In this document: positions 1-5,835 of the stretch, in pieces
Layout: each line of letters opens with the position of its first letter
Numbering within the stretch: the first letter of the stretch is position 1
Program-made: the position numbers and the translations under genes
The notes under the pieces: generated by a model
Told to the model about the DNA's origin: nothing
Seen by the model: only the letters and a program-made list of their open reading frames with translations
The model's database searches: none
NCBI GenBank assembly: GCA_025997895.1
Contig: BNVF01000100.1
Location: 1-7,077 of the forward strand
DNA: 7,077 bases
Direction: 5' to 3'
From: Spirochaetia bacterium
GTDB lineage: Bacteria; Spirochaetota; Spirochaetia; Treponematales; Breznakiellaceae

Positions 1-127
1 AAAAAACAAACGAAAGTATATTATTTTTGAATTCCCATGAACTTAACGTAAAATCATTCCCGCTTTCCCCATAAATAAAATCCCGGTACAGGCTAACTGT
101 ATAGGTTCTGCCATCTTCCATTTTGAG
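1..127. repeat. Direct repeat, left copy (window end)
   Basis: Every base of 1-127 matches 1517-1643 (offset 1516). The match stops at base 128 (a, against c at 1644). It encodes residues about 109-151 of the 473-aa Ig lipoprotein on the minus strand, but the gene that runs into it reads it out of frame. This copy looks like a chimeric or contig-end overlap and not a second native locus. Confidence 0.95.
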
Positions 128-570
128 AAGACGATAGTGATCTTCTCTGGTTGGGTGATTATATTGCTCTCGTTTGCGGGGGTGATACTGACAATATATG
201 GCGCACCGGTTGTGTCCTTGGTATTAAACCGGTATATATATTCTTTTAACAACGAATTCCCTTTTTGATCTTCCGCTACGGTACTGAGGGTAATGGTGTA
301 TTCACGATTTATGCGTATGCCATTAACCGGTGAAAATATGACTTTTTTGCCATTAAAAGAAAAATCGCCCGACAGGGTTTGTGAATCTTCGGTCATGGTA
401 AACGCTTTTTTAATAGATTCAGGGGAAGGGGAGGCGGAAAAAACGATTTGAACATTCTGTTCAGCTGCAATTGACACCACCTCCAGAGGAGGCAAAAACC
501 ATTCGCCGCAGGAAACAAGGAGCACCAGGAATATCGAAACCGGTACTAGCGGGTTATAAAGATGACGCAT
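43..570 (-). CDS. Ig-like (SbsA/Big_5-type) lipoprotein, 3' end lost at a chimeric junction
   Basis: Predicted envelope lipoprotein. The N-terminus has a basic start, a hydrophobic stretch and a clear lipobox ending LLVSC (Cys21). Residues about 31-117 form one complete Ig-like domain of the SbsA/Big_5 type: a VVSI start, a QIVFS strand, and a REYTITL strand followed by a DQKGNSL loop. A linker GAPYIVSITPANES opens a second copy of the domain at about 122, with ITIVFSK at 144-150, where KPM would normally follow. From residue 149 on, the DNA is the 127-base copy of the upstream gene read in another frame, so the last 27 residues (WKMAEP onward, to a TAA at 45-43) are not native protein. Native coding is supported only for 128-570. 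The start ATG at 570 has a perfect AAAGGAGG. The gene overlaps the preceding Ig lipoprotein gene by 25 nt. Domain type is fairly sure; function is unknown (surface or periplasmic, possibly adhesive or structural). Confidence 0.8.
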   Translation of the reverse strand: MRHLYNPLVPVSIFLVLLVSCGEWFLPPLEVVSIAAEQNVQIVFSASPSPESIKKAFTMTEDSQTLSGDFSFNGKKVIFSPVNGIRINREYTITLSTVAEDQKGNSLLKEYIYRFNTKDTTGAPYIVSITPANESNIITQPEKITIVFSKWKMAEPIQLACTGILFMGKAGMILR

Positions 571-1967
571 ACGTCCTCCTTTAAATACTCAGATGCCTGA
601 TTGGTAACTCCGGTTGTTCCACCGCCTATTTTCAGTATGTAATAATTTTCAATACCTGCGCTTGAGATTGAAAAATTGTTCCACGTCAAAGATAAGCGGG
701 AACCGCCTGATGACCAATGAGCAGAAATCAAAGAGGGGATTTTTGCGGAAGCGGGAAATAATGTGGTAAGAGAAATTGTGTTAACCGCCGTATTCCGTTT
801 GTCCTGGGGGATGACGGTTGAAAAATCAATAGTTGTTTCGAGCGGTACCAGATCACTGGTTGGCATAGTGAAATCAGCCACGGAACCGTCAAACGGCATG
901 GGAGTGGGATTAATATTAGTATCAAATGTTATTTGCATAACTTCAAGATATTGCAATGCGGTCGTAAAATAAATATGCTGCGGTTTGTACAGTGATAAGC
1001 CCGATGTATCTTTTATGGAATCCGTAATAGTCAGGCGGTATTCTTTCTGAAGCTGGAGCGGTTCCTCGGGTATAAACATAAAACGCATTTCTGTTTCTTT
1101 TGCAAAATAGCCGCTGATTGACGGATAGAAACTGATGCCGGATCTGACTGAGGATTCGTCCATTGGTTTTGAGAATATAAAGCCAATGGCCTGATTTTCA
1201 AGAAGATTATTATGCAATTGCAAATTGATAAACCAAACCGGATTTGTTCCGCTGTAATCAACAGGACAGACGGTTTCAAGAATTGGTTGCACAATATCGG
1301 GTAAACCGGAAATTTGACCGGAATATTCTTTTCGCATCAAATATCCCGCCGCATTAACCATTTCTTTGATGCTCCAGGAATACGTGGTATTTATTGCCCA
1401 TCCATTGTGTGCATCAATCGCAACAGTTGTGTTATTATCGGAAAAGGTTGTTTTATAATCGGCAAAAGGAGTGAACGCGAATTTTTCTTCAAATGAGGTA
1501 ATACTGACAGGATGGGAAAAAACAAACGAAAGTATATTATTTTTGAATTCCCATGAACTTAACGTAAAATCATTCCCGCTTTCCCCATAAATAAAATCCC
1601 GGTACAGGCTAACTGTATAGGTTCTGCCATCTTCCATTTTGAGCAGTCCCTGCAAGTCCAATGAATAAGTTTGACCTTTCTGCCAGAGAACATGCGGACG
1701 GAGACGCACTGTTGCTCCCTCCCATACGGTATCTATCCTGACAACGCCGTTATTTTCATAAAAACGCAGCTTGCTTTCCGTGTCGTGAATATCCGGCTGC
1801 TGTGAAAAGGTAATGGTAATATAATCTTCAGCGAAATAATCCTGGCTTTTTCCGACAGAACAAGCAGTATCAAGGTATTCAAAGGTAATAATTGGGCAGC
1901 TTGCCAAGACCAGTGCGTTCCAAAAGCAGAGTAGAAGGCAGCGGTGTTTATTGGTTACGTTCAACAT
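546..1967 (-). CDS. Ig-like (SbsA/Big_5-type) lipoprotein, 473 aa
   Basis: Predicted envelope lipoprotein. The signal peptide runs from MLNVTNKHRC to a lipobox LASC (Cys24). Residues about 25-125 and 125-225 look like two divergent beta-sandwich domains (TITFSQQPD, then LSFVFSHPVS). Residues about 226-336 hold the clearest SbsA/Big_5 domain: AIGFIFSKPMDESSV, MRFMFIPEEPLQLQKEYRLTI in two strands, then DTSGLSL. The tail (340-473) has no domain I can name; its end (LSLTWNNFS, then ENYYILKIGGG) is fibronectin/Ig-like in rhythm. The start at 1967 is chosen over an in-frame ATG at 2003 because the signal peptide begins there and an AAGAGG lies 6 nt upstream. It overlaps the adaptor gene by 20 nt and ends in TAG 25 nt inside the next gene. 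Bases 1517-1643 (residues about 109-151) are duplicated at the left end of the window. No enzymatic motif is seen. Confidence 0.82.
   Translation of the reverse strand: MLNVTNKHRCLLLCFWNALVLASCPIITFEYLDTACSVGKSQDYFAEDYITITFSQQPDIHDTESKLRFYENNGVVRIDTVWEGATVRLRPHVLWQKGQTYSLDLQGLLKMEDGRTYTVSLYRDFIYGESGNDFTLSSWEFKNNILSFVFSHPVSITSFEEKFAFTPFADYKTTFSDNNTTVAIDAHNGWAINTTYSWSIKEMVNAAGYLMRKEYSGQISGLPDIVQPILETVCPVDYSGTNPVWFINLQLHNNLLENQAIGFIFSKPMDESSVRSGISFYPSISGYFAKETEMRFMFIPEEPLQLQKEYRLTITDSIKDTSGLSLYKPQHIYFTTALQYLEVMQITFDTNINPTPMPFDGSVADFTMPTSDLVPLETTIDFSTVIPQDKRNTAVNTISLTTLFPASAKIPSLISAHWSSGGSRLSLTWNNFSISSAGIENYYILKIGGGTTGVTNQASEYLKEDVCVIFITR
575..582 (-). promoter_or_regulatory. Shine-Dalgarno of the last Ig lipoprotein gene
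   Basis: The minus strand reads AAAGGAGG, ending 4 nt before the ATG at 570. It is the strongest ribosome site in the window, though its spacing is short. It lies inside the 3' end of the preceding gene and supports 570 as the start, with independent loading rather than pure coupling. Confidence 0.75.
1517..1643. repeat. Direct repeat, internal copy
   Basis: This is the in-frame copy of the 127-base repeat, sitting uninterrupted inside the 473-aa Ig lipoprotein gene. Its context on both sides is coherent coding sequence, so this is the native copy. Confidence 0.95.
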
Positions 1968-3297
1968 ATTCACCCTCTTTGAGAAAAGGCGACGGCTTAT
2001 CAATAACGGTATCCCTTTCGTTTATGCCGGAAGAGATCCACACAATACCGTCTTTTTGCGCCTGGATGTGTACTTGCTTGACTACTGCAACACCATTCGT
2101 TATGGTAAAAACAGTACCGTCATTGCCATTTACCCGCAGCAGGGCGGTTTCGGGAATTGACGGGTAACTGACCTCCTGCGACCGTGGTATGACACATTTG
2201 ATAAACATACCCGGTTTGATGCTTAAGCCGGTATTCGGTATTTCAGCTTTAACAGAAAAATTGCCGCTTTGAGGATCGGCGATAGGTGATATTTCGTCAA
2301 TTCTTGCTTTCATGAACTGTTTTAAAGACGGAATTTCAATATCGAGCGGGGTTCCCTGTGAAAAATTAATAATGTCCTGTTCCTGAATATAAAAAACCGC
2401 ATACACCGTGGATATATCCATAACGGTAGCGATTTTCTCATTTTGCGGTATATGCTCGCCATTTTCAAAATACAAGGTGCCCACCACTCCCGAGACCGAT
2501 GACCTGATAATTAATTCGTCAAGCAGTTTCTGTACAGCGTCAAGGCTTTTTTCGGCATTACGGACATTGGCCTCTGCCGACCGAATCTCCGCCGCAATAG
2601 TCCGGGTATTTAATTCTATGAATTGATTGATCTTTTCTTCCCCGGACGCGGCAATCCGGTATCCGGCATTGATAAGATCCGCATCACGCAAACCAAGCTG
2701 GGCGATTTCAATGTCCTTCTTCAAAACAGCTATTTCCGCTTCTTTCGCGCTGACCGAAAGTTCCAGGCTTTTCAGGTTTGCATCAGTAATGCCACCAATG
2801 CCATGTAATTCTTTTCTGCCGCCCAATGTAAGATAGGCGTCCTCCAATTCCAGTTCCTGTTGGGCAAGGGTCAAACGGTTTTTGTCCAGATTCAATAATC
2901 GGCTTTCAACGCCAAGTCTGGCTTCCTGCATTTTAGTCTGGGCCATATAGAGAGCCGCTTGAGCTGATGTAAGGGAGTTTTCATATTGATCTTTTTGAAT
3001 TTCCAACTGTACATTCCGCAGACGGGCGATTTGTTGACCGGCTCTTACCGTATCGCCTTCTTTGGCATTGAGAGCGGCGATGGTTCCTTCAACCTGTGCG
3101 GTTATATCGTTTTTAATTTTGTAACTGATGGTACCAAAGCTGTTCAGGTTGTTATCAAATGGGCGGCTAACAACCGGTACTGCGCTCACCTTTGATACAA
3201 TTCGTTCACCGGTATCTGTTTTACCTCTACCACTGCAAGCAGTAATGAGCATACAAAGGTAAATACCTGTTTTAAATATTTTGCTTTTTGCACACAT
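1948..3297 (-). CDS. Lipid-anchored periplasmic adaptor (HlyD / RND membrane-fusion protein family), 449 aa
   Basis: Periplasmic adaptor that would bridge an inner-membrane pump to the TolC-like channel encoded just upstream. A signal peptide ends in the lipobox LITAC (Cys21), so it is probably acylated like AcrA. Order of parts: beta strands 35-63; first lipoyl half-motif 64-97 (AQVEGTIAALNAKEGDTV, with GQQIARL); a long alpha-helical hairpin region about 97-262 rich in Ala, Glu and Gln; second lipoyl half 263-292 (SSVSGVVGTLYFENGEHI); beta-barrel about 293-372 (VYAVFYIQEQDI, IKPGMFIKCVIP); membrane-proximal domain 375-449 (IPETALLRVNG, TVFTITNGVAVVKQV). Length is slightly above the usual 350-420 because of the long helical section. 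The start at 3297 is favoured by the signal peptide and a GGAG 9 nt upstream over an ATG at 3375. It overlaps the channel gene by 26 nt. Pump class (RND or ABC) cannot be told. Confidence 0.93.
   Translation of the reverse strand: MCAKSKIFKTGIYLCMLITACSGRGKTDTGERIVSKVSAVPVVSRPFDNNLNSFGTISYKIKNDITAQVEGTIAALNAKEGDTVRAGQQIARLRNVQLEIQKDQYENSLTSAQAALYMAQTKMQEARLGVESRLLNLDKNRLTLAQQELELEDAYLTLGGRKELHGIGGITDANLKSLELSVSAKEAEIAVLKKDIEIAQLGLRDADLINAGYRIAASGEEKINQFIELNTRTIAAEIRSAEANVRNAEKSLDAVQKLLDELIIRSSVSGVVGTLYFENGEHIPQNEKIATVMDISTVYAVFYIQEQDIINFSQGTPLDIEIPSLKQFMKARIDEISPIADPQSGNFSVKAEIPNTGLSIKPGMFIKCVIPRSQEVSYPSIPETALLRVNGNDGTVFTITNGVAVVKQVHIQAQKDGIVWISSGINERDTVIDKPSPFLKEGEYVERNQ
1974..1979 (-). promoter_or_regulatory. 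Shine-Dalgarno that decides the start at 1967
   Basis: The minus strand reads AAGAGG followed by GTGAAT and the ATG at 1967, a 6-nt spacer. The site lies within the last codons of the adaptor gene. The alternative in-frame ATG at 2003 would put a charged 12-residue extension before the signal peptide. Confidence 0.65.
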
Positions 3298-4669
3298 TTT
3301 GCAAATCTCCAAAAGGAAAACCCGCCAATATTTCCAAAGCCCGTTCCTGGGCAGCCGCCTGAGTATGGTACTCAATGCGGGCGATCTTTGTTTGTGCCAT
3401 AGTAATCAATTCTTCAAGATATTCAATACGCTTTTTTTCGCCCTGTTCCACCTGATGCAAAGAAAACTCCACCCGTTTTTCAAGGATGGCAATAGTCCGT
3501 TCCGCAATATCAGCGGAACGCAGACTGTTATCATGGGAAATAATCAGATCGAAAACCGTTTCCCGCAGATTTTTTTCAGTCTGTACCCGTTGAATATTGG
3601 TTTCCAGCAGGGAAATATCAGCCAGCTTGCGTTGTACCCCATACGCAGGGTTTGGGTTCAGATTGACTGATGCCGAGTTGGTTACGTTGGACAGGCGTTC
3701 ACGGTCAAACCCGTAGCCATTACTCAGCCGGAGGGGGAATAATTCCGCATTGACAAACTCAAAATTCAGTTTGAAAGAGTATTTGGGCTCGGTCAGCGGG
3801 TATGCCTCGCCGGTAAAGGTAATACCGCCCTGGGCGCTTACTTTGGGTATATACCAGCGCCGGGTATATATCTGCTGTTTCCGGGTAAATTCCAGCGCAA
3901 GATACTGTTTTTTGATTTCAGTACTGCCGTTTCTGATAATTGCCCAGAGAAATTCGGTATACAGTTCATAATAAAAATAGGTAAATGAGTCATAGGTACG
4001 GTCATTAATGGTAAGCTTCGCTTCTTCAGGTAAATCAATAACGATTTTAAATTTGCGCTCCAGGGTTTGCAAATCCCGTTTGCTTTGATCCCGGTCGTAT
4101 TCTATTTGCATATAAGAAATAAGGTACTCAAGGTAATCTGTTTCAAGGGTTATGCCGATTTCAACTTCTTTTTGAATAATATCAAGCTGGCTTTTAGCAG
4201 CGCCGACCAGTTCTTCCTTTATTGAGACCATTTGCATCTGCATAAGCAATTGATAGTACTGGCTCATGATATCCGAGCTGAATGCACGTAACGCGCTTTC
4301 GTAATCCTGATAAGCATACAGGGAGCTTAACCGGTTCATGTCATAGGCAAGTTTTTTCTTGCCCCCATCAAAAATATCCTGATTTATGCTGGCTTCAAAT
4401 GATTTGCTTCTTGTATCGGCTGACAGCAATGAGGTATTGTCGGTTTCAGATAACCCGAAAGTGAACGAAGGAAGAAAATCCTGAAAACCGAATTTGGCAG
4501 CTTTCATGTTTTCCAGTGTTTTTTGTTTTTGGAGCATATACACCTGTGAATTTTGTACTGCAAAATTTACCGCGTCATTAGGGGTAGTAAATACCACATC
4601 CTGGGCATACCCTGAAAGAGCGGTAAAGAAAAATACCCAAAATATTACCGGATAACGCAACCTTTTCAT
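3272..4669 (-). CDS. TolC-family outer-membrane efflux protein, 465 aa
   Basis: Outer-membrane channel protein, expected to form a trimeric barrel plus periplasmic alpha-tunnel, for export with the adaptor encoded next. A type I signal peptide (MKRLRYPVIFWVFFF) ends near GYA, with cleavage after residue about 22. The two-fold family pattern is visible. The first half has N30 onward (NDAVNFAVQNS), the beta-strand section 66-100 with SINQDIFDGGKK (the family's DGG signature at 101-103), then long helices about 110-210. The second half has helix 230-265, strand region about 272-345, then long helices 345-445 and the closing EILAGFPFGD at 446-455. The length is typical of the family (430-490 aa). 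The start ATG shares ATGA with the stop of the preceding small lipoprotein gene, and no Shine-Dalgarno is visible, so translation is probably coupled. The last 26 nt overlap the adaptor gene. Confidence 0.93.
   Translation of the reverse strand: MKRLRYPVIFWVFFFTALSGYAQDVVFTTPNDAVNFAVQNSQVYMLQKQKTLENMKAAKFGFQDFLPSFTFGLSETDNTSLLSADTRSKSFEASINQDIFDGGKKKLAYDMNRLSSLYAYQDYESALRAFSSDIMSQYYQLLMQMQMVSIKEELVGAAKSQLDIIQKEVEIGITLETDYLEYLISYMQIEYDRDQSKRDLQTLERKFKIVIDLPEEAKLTINDRTYDSFTYFYYELYTEFLWAIIRNGSTEIKKQYLALEFTRKQQIYTRRWYIPKVSAQGGITFTGEAYPLTEPKYSFKLNFEFVNAELFPLRLSNGYGFDRERLSNVTNSASVNLNPNPAYGVQRKLADISLLETNIQRVQTEKNLRETVFDLIISHDNSLRSADIAERTIAILEKRVEFSLHQVEQGEKKRIEYLEELITMAQTKIARIEYHTQAAAQERALEILAGFPFGDLQNVCKKQNI
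3307..3310 (-). promoter_or_regulatory. Shine-Dalgarno of the adaptor gene
   Basis: GGAG on the minus strand with a 9-nt spacer to the ATG at 3297, lying inside the 3' end of the TolC-like gene. It selects the start that opens directly with the lipoprotein signal peptide. Confidence 0.6.
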
Positions 4670-5178
4670 TTTGCTTTTGCCGTCTGTTTCTCGTATTTCA
4701 GAATATCCCTGTTCCGTTTTTTCTGCTGATTTATCAGACGGTTCAGGATTCGGGAAATGATAATATTTTGCTCCGCCGAGGCGACAAAGGTCTGCTTACC
4801 GGAAATATATTCGTTTTCCTTTGCGTACATATTGCCATCTTCATCTCTGGCGATACATGAAACATAAATAGAATTATACAGTTCCACGTTTTGCATAAAT
4901 GAACGTTGTTCTACCGTAATATCCAGTAATAAGGTTTTATCGCTTTGCCGGGCGTAGTTTTGGTTTGCTTCCAAATGCGTTTCCGCAATTATAAAAAGCT
5001 GCTTGGCGATATTTTCTTCCCGTACATGATCGATAATAACTGACACGTCAGCAACCTGGTAGCGGCAAAAGAAGGGGACTGCCGGATACTCTTGCCAGGA
5101 GCCGTGCTTTCGTTTGGTAACACAAGAGCTTACGGAAAAAAGGACAATTAAGATAAATATTAATTTCAGCTTTTTCAT
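4666..5178 (-). CDS. Small lipoprotein of unknown function, 170 aa, possible export accessory
   Basis: I do not recognise the family. A clean lipoprotein signal peptide (MKKLKLIFILIVLFSVSSC, Cys19) is followed by a basic stretch and a compact domain. Residues about 38-155 alternate strands and helices: YQVADVSVIIDHV, a helix ending AETHLEA, a TLLLDITVEQRSF strand, YNSIYVSCIARDEDGN (strand then turn), ENEYISG, and an amphipathic helix AEQNIIISRILNRLI. This order, with a 'DxDGN' turn between two strands and a closing helix, resembles the small alpha/beta fold of LptE- or PqiC/ABC-auxiliary lipoproteins. That resemblance is inference only. The Lys/Arg-rich tail (about 152-170) is charged and probably flexible. 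AAGGAG lies 9 nt upstream of the ATG, and the gap to the preceding gene is 6 nt. Its place directly before the channel gene fits an envelope-assembly or pump-accessory role. Confidence 0.85.
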   Translation of the reverse strand: MKKLKLIFILIVLFSVSSCVTKRKHGSWQEYPAVPFFCRYQVADVSVIIDHVREENIAKQLFIIAETHLEANQNYARQSDKTLLLDITVEQRSFMQNVELYNSIYVSCIARDEDGNMYAKENEYISGKQTFVASAEQNIIISRILNRLINQQKKRNRDILKYEKQTAKAK

Positions 5179-5184
5179 CGATTA

Positions 5185-5835
5185 TTACTCCTTAAACAAT
5201 GCGGTATTCATGGCCTTTTCCAGTTCCTGCAAAGAGACGTTGGTTCCGGTTAAGGCACGGGCCTTTTCCAGATACGTTTTGGCCCGGTCTTCCAACCCCA
5301 GGCTATGCCAGGTAAGCGCCGTGTCCATGTATACGCTTGCCGAACCGGACAACACCGATTCTGCCCGGCGATTCATGGAAATACGCTCTTCATAATTATT
5401 GGTTTTTTGCGCCAAAAGGGCATACAGGGTATATACCCGCCAATCGGTTTGATTAAAAGAAAGTTCCCGGTCAAGGAGCGTTTTTGCCTTTGCGTAATCC
5501 TCCCGCAATATCAGGCAGCGTATATTCCAAATACGCGCTTCGGTAAATGCGGGGTATTTTGAATCCAGCCGGGAAAATATTGCTTCGGCTTCCGGCAGTT
5601 GATCCATAAAAAAGTGAATTTTACCCTCAAGAAAAATGGCTTGATAAAAATTCCTGTCAAGCGCAATCGCTTTGTTAATCAATTCAAGGCTTTTAACATA
5701 ATTCGCAGCCGCATAGGCATCGACAGCGGCTATGTACGCATTTTCCGCTTCGGCGCGTCTTGTATCATTGTTGCACATAACAAACAGCAAGCAAGAGACA
5801 AGCACTGGAAATAAGTACCTAACCTGCCGTTTCAT
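5185..5835 (-). CDS. TPR-repeat lipoprotein, 216 aa
   Basis: Predicted lipid-anchored TPR scaffold, a protein-protein interaction module in the periplasm or on a membrane face. Starting at the ATG at 5835 gives MKRQVRYLFPVLVSC, then LLFVMC. TPR-type helix pairs cover about 30-61 (AENAYIAAVDAYAAANYVKS), 64-97, 98-131 (AKAKTLLDRELSFN), a weaker one near 132-165, and 166-199 (SVYMDTALTWHSLGLEDRAK), with the usual small-residue and Tyr/Leu spacing. It carries no catalytic domain. An upstream in-frame ATG at 5988 exists, but it would place about 50 residues of another gene's antisense-like sequence before the signal peptide. The start shares ATGA with the stop of the preceding TPR gene. Two cysteines could be the lipidation site: Cys15 (LVSC, better motif) or Cys21 (FVMC, better placed at the end of the hydrophobic run). 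The partner is unknown. Confidence 0.85.
   Translation of the reverse strand: MKRQVRYLFPVLVSCLLFVMCNNDTRRAEAENAYIAAVDAYAAANYVKSLELINKAIALDRNFYQAIFLEGKIHFFMDQLPEAEAIFSRLDSKYPAFTEARIWNIRCLILREDYAKAKTLLDRELSFNQTDWRVYTLYALLAQKTNNYEERISMNRRAESVLSGSASVYMDTALTWHSLGLEDRAKTYLEKARALTGTNVSLQELEKAMNTALFKE
5188..5193 (-). promoter_or_regulatory. Shine-Dalgarno of the small lipoprotein gene
   Basis: AAGGAG on the minus strand, 9 nt before the ATG at 5178. Its last bases touch the TAA of the preceding TPR gene, so the ribosome ending there is placed at the next start. Confidence 0.65.

Noticed and set aside
1892..2167. Plus-strand open frame across the adaptor/Ig gene junction
   Set aside because: It is antisense to two well-supported overlapping genes and has a Ser/Arg-rich, low-complexity composition without domain features.
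3298..3375. Upstream extension of the adaptor to an ATG at 3375
   Set aside because: It overlaps the channel gene further, hides the signal peptide, and the start at 3297 has its own GGAG.
3281..3670. 129-codon open frame on the plus strand
   Set aside because: It lies wholly antisense to the TolC-like gene, has no ribosome site or recognisable protein features, and is typical of chance open frames opposite a real gene.
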